Positions 34,432 through 43,262 are shown, numbered from the stretch's first letter. The stretch is DNA of 64,000 bases from Myxococcus stipitatus (GCF_038561935.1 NZ_CP102770.1:1736001-1800000), one strand, 5' to 3'. Notes: generated from the letters alone by a model not told the origin. Translations and numbers: made by a program.

Positions 34432-36255
34432 ATGACGCACAGCCTCGCCGCTCGTCTGACCGCGACCATCACCCTGGTCATCCTGGTCCTCACCGCGCTG
34501 TGCGTGACTTTCACGGGCGTCGTCTTGCGCTCGCGGATGGACACGGCGCTGGCGCAATCACTCACGCAGGACGAGGCCGCGTGGAGCCGCCTCATCGCCC
34601 AGGAGGCGAGGACGCTGAAGGTGCTCCTGCGCAGCGTGGCCGCGAACGAGCGGCTCCGCTCGCTGCTCTCCGGGGCGGCGGTGGACGCGCGCGCGCTCCA
34701 GGCCTTCGCCGACGAGCAGAAGGCGCTCGTCTCGGTGGAGCTCTTTCTCGTCGCGAATCCGAAAGGGGCGCTGCTCGCGGGCTCCGCGCCGGGGCCGCTG
34801 CCCTCGCTCCCGGAGCTCGTGAAGTCGGGCGCGCCCGGAGTGCTCTTCGTCGGGGACTGGCCCTACTGGGTGGTGTCGCGTCCGGTGGAGGTGGAGGGGC
34901 GCGGCGTGGGGCACCTGGTGCTGGGGAGCCGGTTCGACGAGGCGCCGCTGCGGGACTTGAGAGGGCAGCGGGGCGTGGAGCTGCTCCTGCACGCGGGCGG
35001 GCGGATGGTGGCGGGGACGGTGGACCCGGTGGCCGCGCGAGGGCTGCTGGTGGCGGCGCGCACGGCGAAGGAGGGGCGCGTGGAGGTGGCGAACACGCGC
35101 TTCCGGGTGCTGAGCCAGCCGGTGGGGCAGGGGCTGGAGCTGGTGCTGGCGCGGGATGAGGAGGAAGAGGCGTCGCGCTTCGGCACCACGGTGCTCATCA
35201 TCGTGGGCGTGGGGCTCTTCACGGCGCTGGCGGCGGGCGGCGCCATCTTCCTCCTGGTGCGGCGGTTGACGCGTCCGTTGCGCTCGTTGACGGCGGCGGC
35301 GGAGCGGGTGGTGGCGGAGGGCGACTTCCGGGGCACGCTGGAGGTGGGCTCGGAGGACGAGATTGGCCGGCTGGCCGCGTCGTTCGCGGAGATGATGGCG
35401 CGGCTGCGCTCGCTGTTGATGGCGCTCAAGGGCTCCGCGGAGCAACTGGAGTCCGCCGCGACGCAGCTCACCGAGTCCGCGTCCGTGCAGAACGAGGCCG
35501 TGTCCCAGCAGGCCATCGCGCTGCACGAGGTGCAGATTGCCGCGCAGCAGCTCCAGGAGTCCTCCCGGTCCGCGGCCCGGCGCGTGGAGTCCATCCAGCG
35601 CGAGGCGGAGAAGGCGAGCGGCTTCGGACAGGCGGGTGAAGAGGCGGTGCGAGGCAGCGTGGGCGGGCTCACGCACATCCGCTCGCACGTCGAGCAGATT
35701 GGCCGCACCATCACCGAGCTGCATCAGCGCACGCGGCTGGTGGGTGACATCACCCGGACGGTGAAGGACCTGGCGGACCAGTCCAACGTGCTCGCGCTGA
35801 ATGCCTCCATCGAGGCGGCGCGCAGCGGGGACCAGGGGCGCTCCTTCTCCGTGGTGGCGCGGCAGATGCGCTCGCTGGCGGACCAGTCCGCGGGGGCGAC
35901 GACGCGGGTGCAGGGCATCCTGGGCGACATCGGCCGGGCCATCACCGACGCCGTGCGCATCAGCGAGGGCGGCGCGCGCGAGGTGGAGGGCGGCCTGGAC
36001 CAGGTGCGCGCGGCGGGGGAGAGCCTCCGCTCGCTGGCGGACATCATCCAGAGCAATGGCCAGACGGTGCGCAGCATCTCCGAGGCCGTGCGGCAGCAGG
36101 ACGCGGGCATCGCGGAGCTGTTCGCCGCGCTCAGCTCCATGGCGGACGTGGCGGACCAGATTGTCGACCGGATGGCGGCCAGTGAGCAGGCCGCCGTCCA
36201 GCTCTCCGCCGCCTCCGGTGAGCTGAGCGCCATCGTGGGGCGCTATCAGATTTAG
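34432..36255 (+). CDS. Methyl-accepting chemotaxis-type transmembrane receptor
   Basis: A 607-residue chemoreceptor. ATG 34432 opens MTHSLAARLTATITLVILVLTALCV with the first membrane helix; a TTG 51 bp upstream is in frame. Residues about 35-250 form an extracytoplasmic sensor domain (CACHE-like, with WPYWVVSRPVEV). A second helix (VLIIVGVGLFTALAAGGAIFLL, about residue 253) is followed by HAMP (RRLTRPLRSLTAAAERVVAEGDF) and the coiled-coil signalling domain. Its hairpin tip is recognisable as LADQSNVLALNASIEAAR (residues 445-463). There is no C-terminal NWETF-type pentapeptide for CheR/CheB. The ligand is unknown; in myxobacteria such receptors control gliding or developmental signalling through Che-like systems, none of which is adjacent. 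Confidence 0.93.
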   Translation: MTHSLAARLTATITLVILVLTALCVTFTGVVLRSRMDTALAQSLTQDEAAWSRLIAQEARTLKVLLRSVAANERLRSLLSGAAVDARALQAFADEQKALVSVELFLVANPKGALLAGSAPGPLPSLPELVKSGAPGVLFVGDWPYWVVSRPVEVEGRGVGHLVLGSRFDEAPLRDLRGQRGVELLLHAGGRMVAGTVDPVAARGLLVAARTAKEGRVEVANTRFRVLSQPVGQGLELVLARDEEEEASRFGTTVLIIVGVGLFTALAAGGAIFLLVRRLTRPLRSLTAAAERVVAEGDFRGTLEVGSEDEIGRLAASFAEMMARLRSLLMALKGSAEQLESAATQLTESASVQNEAVSQQAIALHEVQIAAQQLQESSRSAARRVESIQREAEKASGFGQAGEEAVRGSVGGLTHIRSHVEQIGRTITELHQRTRLVGDITRTVKDLADQSNVLALNASIEAARSGDQGRSFSVVARQMRSLADQSAGATTRVQGILGDIGRAITDAVRISEGGAREVEGGLDQVRAAGESLRSLADIIQSNGQTVRSISEAVRQQDAGIAELFAALSSMADVADQIVDRMAASEQAAVQLSAASGELSAIVGRYQI

Positions 36256-36269
36256 GGAGGGCCGGGCGC

Positions 36270-37031
36270 TCAGCCCAGCTCGCCGCCGTCGATGGCGTGC
36301 GCGGCGCCGGTGATGCCGCCCGCCGCGTCCGACGCGAGGAAGAGGCACAGCGCGGCCACTTCCTCCGGCTGGATGATGCGGCCCATGGCGTTCATCGAGG
36401 CCAGCGCCTCGCGCGCCTCCTCGCCCGAGCGGCCCGTCGTCTTCGAGATGGCAGCCGTGGCGTTGGTGAACATGTCCGTCTCCACCCAGCCCGGGTTCAC
36501 CGCGTTCACCGTCACCTGCTTCTTGGCGTACTCCGCCGCGAGCGCCCGCGTGAGGCCCAGGAGCGCGTGCTTGGAGGCGCAGTAGGCGGACGTGTACTTC
36601 ATGCCGCGCACAGCGGCCATGGAGCCGATGTTGATGACCCGGCCGCCTCCGGCCTGGGCCATGGCGGGCATCAGCTCCCGACAGAGGATGAAGGGGGCCG
36701 TCACGTTGATGGCCATCACCCGCGCCAGGTCCTCGGTGCGCGTCTTGGTCAGCGGCGCGGACACGGTGATGCCCGCGTTGTTCACCAGCACGCGAGGAGT
36801 CCCTTCCGCGAGAATCCTCTTCGTCGCCGCCACCAGCGCTCCCTCGTCCGCGACGTCCACGACGAGCGGCTGGATGGAGGCTCCGCCTTCCTTCGCGAGT
36901 GACTCCAGCGCCTCCGCCGCGCGGGCCAGGGCCCAGACGCGATAGCCCTCACGGGCGAAGGCCAGCGCCACCGCGCGGCCGATGCCTCGGCTCGCACCCG
37001 TTACCACCACGCTCTTCTGGGTCGTCGTCAT
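36270..37031 (-). CDS. SDR-family oxidoreductase (FabG-like)
   Basis: A 253-residue classical SDR. ATG 37031 gives MTTTQKSVVVTGASRGIGRA with the TGxxxGIG cofactor loop; NNAGITVSAPL, the catalytic Ser in INIGSMAAVRG, YCASK with Tyr and Lys, and NPGWVETDM follow. The end, ASDAAGGITGAAHAIDGGELG, is the usual FabG-type finish. It probably acts as a 3-oxoacyl or 3-hydroxyacyl-CoA reductase/dehydrogenase. Divergently next to it, 64 bp away, is glutaryl-CoA dehydrogenase, which suggests acyl-CoA metabolism, but the substrate is inferred. Confidence 0.92.
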   Translation of the reverse strand: MTTTQKSVVVTGASRGIGRAVALAFAREGYRVWALARAAEALESLAKEGGASIQPLVVDVADEGALVAATKRILAEGTPRVLVNNAGITVSAPLTKTRTEDLARVMAINVTAPFILCRELMPAMAQAGGGRVINIGSMAAVRGMKYTSAYCASKHALLGLTRALAAEYAKKQVTVNAVNPGWVETDMFTNATAAISKTTGRSGEEAREALASMNAMGRIIQPEEVAALCLFLASDAAGGITGAAHAIDGGELG

Positions 37032-37095
37032 GCGCGGCAGCCTAGCGCCCTGGCCCGGAGTGGGCACGCGCCTCGCGCCGTACTAGGAGGGCGCC

Positions 37096-38277
37096 ATGGC
37101 ACGCGCGGACATCACGGACCTGTTCCTGCTCGACGACTTGCTGTCCCCGGAGGAGAAGGCCGTGCGCGACACGGTGGCGGCCTTCGTGGACCGGGAGGTG
37201 CTGCCCATCATCGGCGGGCATTTTCGAGACGGGACGTTTCCCCGCCACCTCATCCCCCAGCTCGCGGAGATGGGGGTCCTGGGCGCGAACCTCCAGGGGT
37301 ACGGCTGCGCGGGGCTGAACACCGTGAGCTATGGCCTCATCCTCCAGGAGCTGGAGCGAGGGGACTCGGGGCTGCGCTCCTTCGCCTCGGTGCAGGGCTC
37401 GCTCTGCATGTTCCCCATCCATGCCTATGGAAGCGATGAGCAGAAGGAGCGCTTCCTGCCGGCCATGGCCAAGGGCCAGGTCATCGGCTGCTTCGGCCTC
37501 ACGGAGCCCGACTTCGGCTCCAACCCCGGAGGCATGCGCACCCGCGCGCGCAAGGACGGGGACGACTACGTCCTCAACGGCACCAAGACGTGGATTACCA
37601 ACGGCGCCATCGCCGACGTCGCGGTGGTGTGGGCGAAGACGGAGGACGGCGGCCCCGAGTCCGTCCGAGGCTTCCTGGTGGAGAAGGGCATGCCCGGCTT
37701 CACCGCGCGGGACATCCCCGGCAAGTTCTCCCTGCGCGCGTCCATCACCAGCGAGCTGTCCCTCCAGGACGTGCGCGTGCCCGCGCGCAACCTGCTGCCC
37801 GGCGTGAAGGGCCTCCGGGGGCCGCTGTCCTGCCTCAACAACGCGCGGCTGGGCATCGCCTTCGCCGTCACGGGCGCGGCCATCGCGTGCTTCGAGGGCG
37901 CGCGCGAGTACGCGCTGTCGCGCGTGGCGTTCAACGGCAAGTCCGTCGCCAGCTACCAGCTCACGCAGGAGAAGCTGGCGGACATGCTCCAGGACATCGT
38001 GAAGGCGCAGCTCGTCGGCCTGCGTGTGGCGCGGCTCAAGGACGAGGGCAAGGTGACGCCCGTCATGGTGAGCCTGGCCAAGCGCAACAACGTGAAGAGC
38101 GCGCTGGATATCGCGCGGGTGGCGCGGAGCATCTACGGCGCCAACGGCATCACCGACGCGTATCCACCCGTGCGCCACATGCTGAATCTGGAATCCGTCT
38201 TCACCTACGAGGGCACCCACGAGGTGCACACGCTGGTGCTGGGCAAGGCCATCACCGGACTGGACGCCTTCGACTGA
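37096..38277 (+). CDS. gcdH: Glutaryl-CoA dehydrogenase (acyl-CoA dehydrogenase family)
   Basis: A 393-residue FAD flavoprotein. The signature set matches glutaryl-CoA dehydrogenase, which oxidises and decarboxylates glutaryl-CoA to crotonyl-CoA in lysine/tryptophan breakdown: YGLILQELERGDSGLRSFASVQGSL, GCFGLTEPDFGSNPGGM, NGTKTWITNGAIADV, LRASITSELSLQDV, LNNARLGIAFAVTGA and the catalytic-base segment TYEGTHEVH with Glu372. An AGGAGG box ends 7 bp before the ATG. The final AITGLDAF is typical. A plain short-chain acyl-CoA dehydrogenase is the alternative, less likely because of these motifs. An SDR gene is divergent next door, and a hairpin follows. Confidence 0.92.
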   Translation: MARADITDLFLLDDLLSPEEKAVRDTVAAFVDREVLPIIGGHFRDGTFPRHLIPQLAEMGVLGANLQGYGCAGLNTVSYGLILQELERGDSGLRSFASVQGSLCMFPIHAYGSDEQKERFLPAMAKGQVIGCFGLTEPDFGSNPGGMRTRARKDGDDYVLNGTKTWITNGAIADVAVVWAKTEDGGPESVRGFLVEKGMPGFTARDIPGKFSLRASITSELSLQDVRVPARNLLPGVKGLRGPLSCLNNARLGIAFAVTGAAIACFEGAREYALSRVAFNGKSVASYQLTQEKLADMLQDIVKAQLVGLRVARLKDEGKVTPVMVSLAKRNNVKSALDIARVARSIYGANGITDAYPPVRHMLNLESVFTYEGTHEVHTLVLGKAITGLDAFD

Positions 38278-38285
38278 GCCGAAGG

Positions 38286-38314
38286 GGGGAGGCCGTTGCT
38301 CCAGGCGCCTCCCC
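38286..38314. terminator. Hairpin between convergent gcdH and the DUF2058-like gene
   Basis: GGGGAGGC (38286-38293) pairs with GCCTCCCC (38307-38314) around a 13-base loop in the gap between two convergent genes. A second smaller dyad, CCCC-GA-GGGG, follows at about 38319. No T tract. Confidence 0.5.
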
Positions 38315-38364
38315 TCGTCCCCGAGGGGGAAGAGGGGAGGGCACCGTGAAAGGTGAATCGGGGT

Positions 38365-39237
38365 TCAGCCCTGGTTCTCGCCGCCCTCGGGCTTCGGCGC
38401 CTCGGCGGAAGCCGCCTCGGCCGGGGCCTCTTCGGCGCTGTCCGCCTCGGGCTCGTCGGGAAGCTCCGGCGCGGTGCCCGCGGCCTCCGCCGCCTGCTGC
38501 GCCTTGAGCTCCTCGTCGTTCATGAAGCCGATGGGGCTGTCCTTCCGGTTGAGGAAGCGCACCGCCTTCTTCGAGAGCGCGAACATCTGCTCCGCCGCCG
38601 ACGCGGGCACCAGCGCGTGCTCGATTTGCGCGGGGTCCGGACGCTCCACCACCGCGAGCTCGCCGTCCTCCAGCCGCTTGGCCTGCTCCGGCGTCAGCTC
38701 CATCCGGCGCAGCTTGCCCTTGCGGGTCATGAAGTAGAACGCCGTCTCACCCGCCTCCTGGGGCACCTGCGCGCCCATGACGAGCTCGCGCAGCGCCTTG
38801 TCCAGCTCCACCTGGCGCTTGGACTCCGCGCGCTGGTAGGCCTTGGAGCCGGGCATGGGGGGCAGCTTGGGGATGGGCCGCTCGGTGGGGGCCGGGCGTC
38901 CGTGGTGGGGCGCACCGCCCCCAACGCCCGTCGCACCGCCACCGCTGGGCCGGAAGGAGCCGCCGCCATGGCGAGGTCCACCGCCGCCACCGGGACGGCC
39001 ACCGCTGGGGCGAGCACCGCCCTCGCGGGGGGCTCGGTTCTCGCCTCGGGACGGGGGGCCACCGGATGTCCGGTTGTCATCACGCCGAGGCGGGGGACGG
39101 CCACCGCCGGAGCGGTTGCCCTCCTGGGGAGGGGCCCTCCGAGCTTCCGCCTGGCTGGCGGCCGCATCGGTGGCCTTCTTGGATTGTTCCTCGGTGACGA
39201 GGCCCGCCTTCAACAACTTGTCGCGCAGGTTCTGCAT
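38365..39237 (-). CDS. DUF2058 (YaiL-like) family protein with RGG-type insert
   Basis: A 290-residue protein. The start, MQNLRDKLLKAGLVTEEQSKK, matches the DUF2058/YaiL N-terminal motif; residues 125-235 (PGSKAYQRAESKRQVELDKALRELV split over the core, then AFYFMTRKGKLRRMELTPEQ) correspond to the conserved core annotated as nucleoprotein/polynucleotide-associated enzyme. Between them, residues 36-112 are an Arg/Gly/Pro/Ser-rich insert (GGGRPPPRRDDN, GGRPGGGGGPRHGGG) like RNA-binding RGG tails, absent from E. coli YaiL (about 180 residues). The last 45 residues are acidic and Ala-rich. A cytoplasmic RNA-binding role is inferred from the composition. Convergent with gcdH. Confidence 0.8.
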   Translation of the reverse strand: MQNLRDKLLKAGLVTEEQSKKATDAAASQAEARRAPPQEGNRSGGGRPPPRRDDNRTSGGPPSRGENRAPREGGARPSGGRPGGGGGPRHGGGSFRPSGGGATGVGGGAPHHGRPAPTERPIPKLPPMPGSKAYQRAESKRQVELDKALRELVMGAQVPQEAGETAFYFMTRKGKLRRMELTPEQAKRLEDGELAVVERPDPAQIEHALVPASAAEQMFALSKKAVRFLNRKDSPIGFMNDEELKAQQAAEAAGTAPELPDEPEADSAEEAPAEAASAEAPKPEGGENQG

Positions 39238-39343
39238 GAGTTGGGCGTTCTATCCCTTGCACGGCCGCACGCAAGCCGCAGCTTGCCGCTCCTGTACGCG
39301 CCACGTAACTTGCCGCCCCCGTGGTACCCCCTCCGGAGGAGCC

Positions 39344-40381
39344 GTGAGCCGTTTGATGAAGTCCGCCGTCACCCTTGCCGTGGCTTTGTCCGCCACGGGC
39401 TGCTCGGACCCGGTCGACAAGGCGGCCAAGGCTCGCATCTTCTCACCCGAGGACCCACCCAAGGTGGTGGCCTCCGCCCAGCAGAAGCTCCCGCCCGAGG
39501 ACGTCGCGGACAACCCCCAGGTCGCCCGCCGCATCCTCGGCATGGACGCCGCCGAAGTCACCGAGCGGCTGGGGCCCCACCGCTACCAGGCCACCCTCGG
39601 CTACGAGTGGAGCGCCTCCGACGCCAACCCGGTGAAGCTCACGGAGACCCGCACCTTCCGCGCGGGCGCCGGGGGAGTCAGCGGCGACTTCCATGGTGTT
39701 CTGGAGAACTCGAGGGACCAGGGCTTGGAGGTGATGCGGGTGGGCGGGCAGGTGTTCGCCCGGAACCGCTACGGCCCCTTCCGCCAGCGTCTGCGCGACC
39801 GCGGCATGGCCGAGCGCACCCGCACGGAGCTCACCGGCGCCATCCGCGACTTCGACAGCCTCTTCCAGGGGCGGCTCAAGCTGTCCCCGCAGGGCACCGT
39901 CACCTACGAGGGCCGCACGGCGTGGCGCTATGCGGTGACGCTGGCGCCGGCCGCCGCGGGGGACACCTCCCGGCCGCTGCCCGCGCTCCTGCAGCCGAAG
40001 AACGGCGCGGACGAGACGACGAAGCGGCGCGCGGGCTTCTTCGCCCACCGGCTGCCCCGCTCGCTGGACGGCGAGGTGCTGGTGGACGCGGCCACGTCGG
40101 TCGTCCTCAAGGCGCGGCTGGACGGGCGCATCGGCGTGCCGGCGGACAAGACGCCCGAGGCGGCGGAGCTGCGCATGACGCTGGAGGCCTCCTTGTCGGA
40201 GCTGGGCAAGGACCAGAAGCTGGCGCCCCCCGAGCAGTTCCTCCCCGACGCCGACAAGCCCCAGGGCATCGCCGACGCGCTGGACCGCTTCGGCATCGAG
40301 CGCGCGAAGCCCGAGGGCGCCAAGGGCTCCTCGCCCTCCGAGGCCCCCCCGGAGCCCGAGGACGAGGCCGCCGGCGAGTAG
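39344..40381 (+). CDS. Lipoprotein, unknown function
   Basis: A 345-residue lipoprotein. GTG 39344 stands 3 bp after GGAGGA; ATG 39356 in the same frame is the alternative. The signal ends in LSATGC (lipobox), followed by a short linker and a folded domain (residues 60-290) with mixed alpha/beta character: LGPHRYQATLGYEWSASD, VMRVGGQVFARNRYGPFR, LSPQGTVTYEGRTAWRYAVTL, SLDGEVLVDAATSVVLKARLDG. The alternation of strands and the transferred-lipid-like positions recall LolA/LolB-type or LppX-like folds, but I cannot assign a family. The C-terminus is Pro/Glu-rich. Divergent from the DUF2058-like gene. Confidence 0.78.
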   Translation: MSRLMKSAVTLAVALSATGCSDPVDKAAKARIFSPEDPPKVVASAQQKLPPEDVADNPQVARRILGMDAAEVTERLGPHRYQATLGYEWSASDANPVKLTETRTFRAGAGGVSGDFHGVLENSRDQGLEVMRVGGQVFARNRYGPFRQRLRDRGMAERTRTELTGAIRDFDSLFQGRLKLSPQGTVTYEGRTAWRYAVTLAPAAAGDTSRPLPALLQPKNGADETTKRRAGFFAHRLPRSLDGEVLVDAATSVVLKARLDGRIGVPADKTPEAAELRMTLEASLSELGKDQKLAPPEQFLPDADKPQGIADALDRFGIERAKPEGAKGSSPSEAPPEPEDEAAGE

Positions 40382-40457
40382 CCGCCAGGCCCAGGGGCTC
40401 GGACACCCGCGTCATGGGTGGCCCGGGCCCGGGTCTCGCCACGGTGGGCTGCCTGCT

Positions 40458-40487
40458 CTGACGGCCTTGCCCGGACACGGCCGTCAG
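40458..40487 (+). terminator. Hairpin after the lipoprotein gene
   Basis: CTGACGGCC (40458-40466) pairs perfectly with GGCCGTCAG (40479-40487), 9 bp with a 12-base loop, 77 bp past the stop codon. No T tract. Confidence 0.55.
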
Positions 40488-40564
40488 TCCCGCCGGGTGC
40501 CTGTCCAAGTGGTTGGATTCACAGCGGATTTTGACTGGCGTATGCCTTGCTCTCCAGGCGCGCC

Positions 40565-41083
40565 ATGCACCCCCCCCGCATCCTCCTGGCCAGTCTGTCC
40601 GTCTTGCTGGCCACCCAGGCCTGGGCGGAGCCCCCCGCGCGCAGCCTGGGCGTCACCGTCTTCCCCGTGGGCGCCTACGTCCTGAAGGACGCGGAAGGGG
40701 AGCGCGGGGTGGGCTACAGCGCGGGCCTGGCCTGGAGCTACCGGCGGGAGCTGTCCGTGCTGGAGGTCGGCGGGCACGTGGCCTCCAACCGCCAGCTCAC
40801 CGAGGCGACGCCCATGTCCCTGCGCCTCACGCCCGCGGGGCCCCGGAGGGTCCGTCCGTACCTGGGCCTGGGCCTGAGCTTGATGATGGCCCACGGCGAG
40901 GAGGTGGCGCGCACGCTCCAGCTGGGGGCGGAGCTGTGCGGGGGCGTGACGGTGGAGGTGAGCCGCAAGCTCTTCGTCTCCGGGGAGCTGCGCTACCAGA
41001 ACTTCTCCGCCAACGGCTCCCCCTTCGCCGGGGAGCGCCAGGAGCTCTCCTCCGCCTTCCTGGGCCTAGGGGTTCACCTCTAG
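40565..41083 (+). CDS. Small outer-membrane beta-barrel protein
   Basis: A 172-residue exported protein. ATG 40565 opens a signal peptide (MHPPRILLASLSVLLATQAWA); a TTG 18 bp upstream is also in frame. The mature part has alternating amphipathic strands (LGVTVFPVGAYVL, VGYSAGLAWSYRREL, LSVLEVGGHVAS, VRPYLGLGLSLMMAH, LQLGAELCGGVTVEV, LFVSGELRYQNFS) and ends FLGLGVHL, a C-terminal aromatic/hydrophobic strand typical of barrels inserted by BAM. That is consistent with an eight-stranded OmpA/OmpW-like barrel. No clear ribosome binding site is visible. Function unknown. Confidence 0.8.
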   Translation: MHPPRILLASLSVLLATQAWAEPPARSLGVTVFPVGAYVLKDAEGERGVGYSAGLAWSYRRELSVLEVGGHVASNRQLTEATPMSLRLTPAGPRRVRPYLGLGLSLMMAHGEEVARTLQLGAELCGGVTVEVSRKLFVSGELRYQNFSANGSPFAGERQELSSAFLGLGVHL

Positions 41084-41128
41084 ACGTCCCGGCCGCTACA
41101 GCTCGGCAGCGACCTGTTGGAAGAAAAT

Positions 41129-41156
41129 TTGCGTCATCCCTTGCGTCCTCTACAAT
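41129..41156 (+). promoter_or_regulatory. Putative sigma-70 promoter for the small basic protein
   Basis: TTGCGT (41129-41134) and TACAAT (41151-41156) are 16 bp apart. The -10 matches TATAAT at five of six positions, good for a genome this rich in GC. It lies about 70 bp before the ATG at 41228, in a locally AT-rich stretch. Confidence 0.5.
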
Positions 41157-41227
41157 CCTCGACGGTTGCGGCCCGGACGCGTCCGACATGGTCGGATGTT
41201 CAGTGGCGGCACAACAAGGGAGCGGAG

Positions 41228-41563
41228 ATGGAGCGCAAGGTCGGGAGTAGCACGGTGACGGCCAAGGAGGTCAAGGCGGCGCTGGAGAAGACGCGCACGC
41301 TGTCGGCCGAGGAGGAGAAGGTGCTGCGGATGCGGCACGGCGCCGGCGCTTCCAGCACGCAGGCCCCGCTCCCCCGCGCCGCGGGCGACAACGCGGAACT
41401 GGCGGACGAGCTTCTTGTCATCGAGATGCAGTTGATGAAGGCGATGCGCGCGCGCGCCGCGGCCAAGACGCAGGCCCCCAAGGCGGCGGCGCCCCGGACG
41501 CGTGAGACGGCCGCCAATCCGACGAAGGACAAGATCGTCCGAGCCCTCCGCAAGAAGAAGTAG
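41228..41563 (+). CDS. Small basic protein, unknown
   Basis: A 111-residue protein preceded by GGGAGCGGAG and a plausible promoter. The first 45 residues include VTAKEVKAALEKTRTLSAEEEKVLRMRHG, whose LSxEEEKVLRMRHG resembles the opening of sigma-70 region 4 (LSxREREVLRLRYG). No helix-turn-helix follows; instead there is a helical segment (ADELLVIEMQLMKAMRARAAA) and a Lys/Ala-rich basic C-terminus (RALRKKK). It could bind nucleic acid or RNA polymerase, but that is inference from a single short motif. It ends 18 bp before the convergent metallopeptidase. Confidence 0.7.
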   Translation: MERKVGSSTVTAKEVKAALEKTRTLSAEEEKVLRMRHGAGASSTQAPLPRAAGDNAELADELLVIEMQLMKAMRARAAAKTQAPKAAAPRTRETAANPTKDKIVRALRKKK

Positions 41564-41581
41564 TCGCCCGCGCGGCGCCTA

Positions 41582-43102
41582 CTACCGGTTGAGGATGGCC
41601 ACGAGGCGCACTCCCGCCTCGGGCAAGGCCAGTGGCGTGCCCGAGACCTCCGTGGCCAGTCCTTCCGCGTCATCCGTTCCCCCGCGCGCGTAGAGCCCCT
41701 TCAGCCAGGCGGCCGCGTGTGGGTTCCTCCAGAAATCCTCGTTGAAGCGCTCGGTGAGGCGCGCGGTGAGCCGGGTCTCCAGGGCCCACGCTCGCAGGTA
41801 GTGCGCCACGTAGAGCTGCGGGTCCACGTCGTGCAGGAAGAAGCCGGGGTGGGGCTCCGCGAAGAGCGCGCGGCGCTGGCCGTCGGCGTATTCGTCGGCG
41901 CGCTCCGGGGACGGGCCCTTCGTGTAGAGGGACAGCTCGTAGGACAGCTTCGCGCAGTGGCGGCGCAGCACGGCCAGGGACTGGAAGGCGGCGAAGCGCA
42001 CCGTGTCTCGCGCGAGCACCGTGCCCAGCCCCAGGTAGCGCTTGAGCCACTCGGGTGAGAGCAGGAGGCGCTCGAAGACGGAGGCGTGGGCCTCGGTGAT
42101 GCCGGCGTCGCCCAGGCGGCGCAGCTCCATGGGCAGCGTGTCCGAGACGTGGGCGCGGTGCTGCGCGTGGCCCATCTCATGGAGCAGGCTGCCCAGCGCG
42201 TCGAGTCCCCCGCGAGGCTGTAGCACCAGGCGGATGTCGCCGGGCACGCGGATGGCGACGGCGAAGGGGCGCGAGGACTTTCCGGGGCGGTCCTCTTCGT
42301 CCAGGCGGATGCGTCCGGTGGCGTTGGGGGTGAAGCCCCACTCTCCGAGCCACCTCACCACCGCGGGCCAGGCGTCCTCGCGGCGGAAGTGCTCGTCGAA
42401 CCAGGGGGCCTGGAGCGCGGCCTGGACGTCGTGCCGGCGCGCGTCGCCGCCGGGCAGCGGGCGCAGCAGCGGGTCCATCTTCTTGAGCGCGTAGGCGAGC
42501 ACGTCGCGGTAGGCGTCCTCGGTCTGCTTGAGCGTCTGGGCGGCGGCCTCGGCGAGCTTGGCGTAGGCGATGCCGGTGACGTCCTCGCGCAGGGCGGGGT
42601 AGTCCGTCGCCCCCAGCTTCTCCGCGGTGTGGAGGGCGGCTTCGCGCCGGTCTCCGTGAGGGCCGCGCTGCTCCCACAGGAAGTTGCCCAGGGCGCGCTC
42701 CATCTTCGCGCGGCGGGCGCGGACGGGCTCGCGGGGGAGTCGCCCCAGGGCCTCGCCGAAGGAGAAGGACTGGTCGTCGACGGTGAGCACCGCCTGGGCC
42801 TCGGCGTTGGCCACGGCCTGGGCGGGGCGCGCGGCGAGGGCCTCTTCCACGTGGGTGGCCACCAGCTCGCGCAGGAGCTGGATGCGGCGGACGGCCAGGG
42901 TGTCTTCCTTGGCGCGGGCCTTGGAGAGGGCCTCGTTGGCGGCGGCGAAGGTGTCCGGGGCGGAGAGCTCGGGGAAGGAGGCGTGGAGGCTGGCGAGGGG
43001 GAGGTCTCGCGAGAGTCCGGCGCCGTGCCGGTACTGCAGCGTGGCCAGCTCCGCGAGGAAGTCGTCCAGCCGCGTGCGCACGGAGTGGAGGGGGCGGTCC
43101 AT
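41582..43102 (-). CDS. Gluzincin metallopeptidase (M3-like)
   Basis: A 506-residue protein with HEMGHAQH (H308, E309, H312) as zinc site and a probable third ligand Glu about 25 residues later in ITEAHASVFERL. This spacing fits gluzincins, and the large helical N-terminal region (DEEALAARPAQ-type helices, LGATDYPALREDVTGI) plus a helical C-terminal part after the motif recall oligopeptidases of family M3 (thimet/PepF type, usually 600-700 residues) or M32. No signal peptide, so a cytoplasmic oligopeptidase. The gene is divergent from the pseudouridine synthase. ATG 43102 is the natural start. Confidence 0.85.
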   Translation of the reverse strand: MDRPLHSVRTRLDDFLAELATLQYRHGAGLSRDLPLASLHASFPELSAPDTFAAANEALSKARAKEDTLAVRRIQLLRELVATHVEEALAARPAQAVANAEAQAVLTVDDQSFSFGEALGRLPREPVRARRAKMERALGNFLWEQRGPHGDRREAALHTAEKLGATDYPALREDVTGIAYAKLAEAAAQTLKQTEDAYRDVLAYALKKMDPLLRPLPGGDARRHDVQAALQAPWFDEHFRREDAWPAVVRWLGEWGFTPNATGRIRLDEEDRPGKSSRPFAVAIRVPGDIRLVLQPRGGLDALGSLLHEMGHAQHRAHVSDTLPMELRRLGDAGITEAHASVFERLLLSPEWLKRYLGLGTVLARDTVRFAAFQSLAVLRRHCAKLSYELSLYTKGPSPERADEYADGQRRALFAEPHPGFFLHDVDPQLYVAHYLRAWALETRLTARLTERFNEDFWRNPHAAAWLKGLYARGGTDDAEGLATEVSGTPLALPEAGVRLVAILNR

Positions 43103-43262
43103 GGGGGCGCGGAAGCTACCAGGGGCGACGGGCGTGAGGGAGGCGAGGTGGAGTGGCTCGGTGACTTGTGGGAGCTGTTAGCCAGCGGAATCTCCGGAGG
43201 GCTGGCTTGTGGTTCCGCGCGCCTTTCTGTAGCGAGCGACTGGGAACGGGACGTGGAGAGGT

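Noticed and set aside
40536..40551. Sigma-54-like TGGCGTATGCCTTGCT before the small beta-barrel gene
   Set aside because: Spacing is right, but the predicted start would fall 2-3 bp before the ATG, giving a leaderless mRNA; the -24 half matches only TGGC. Probably chance, though worth a 5'-end map.
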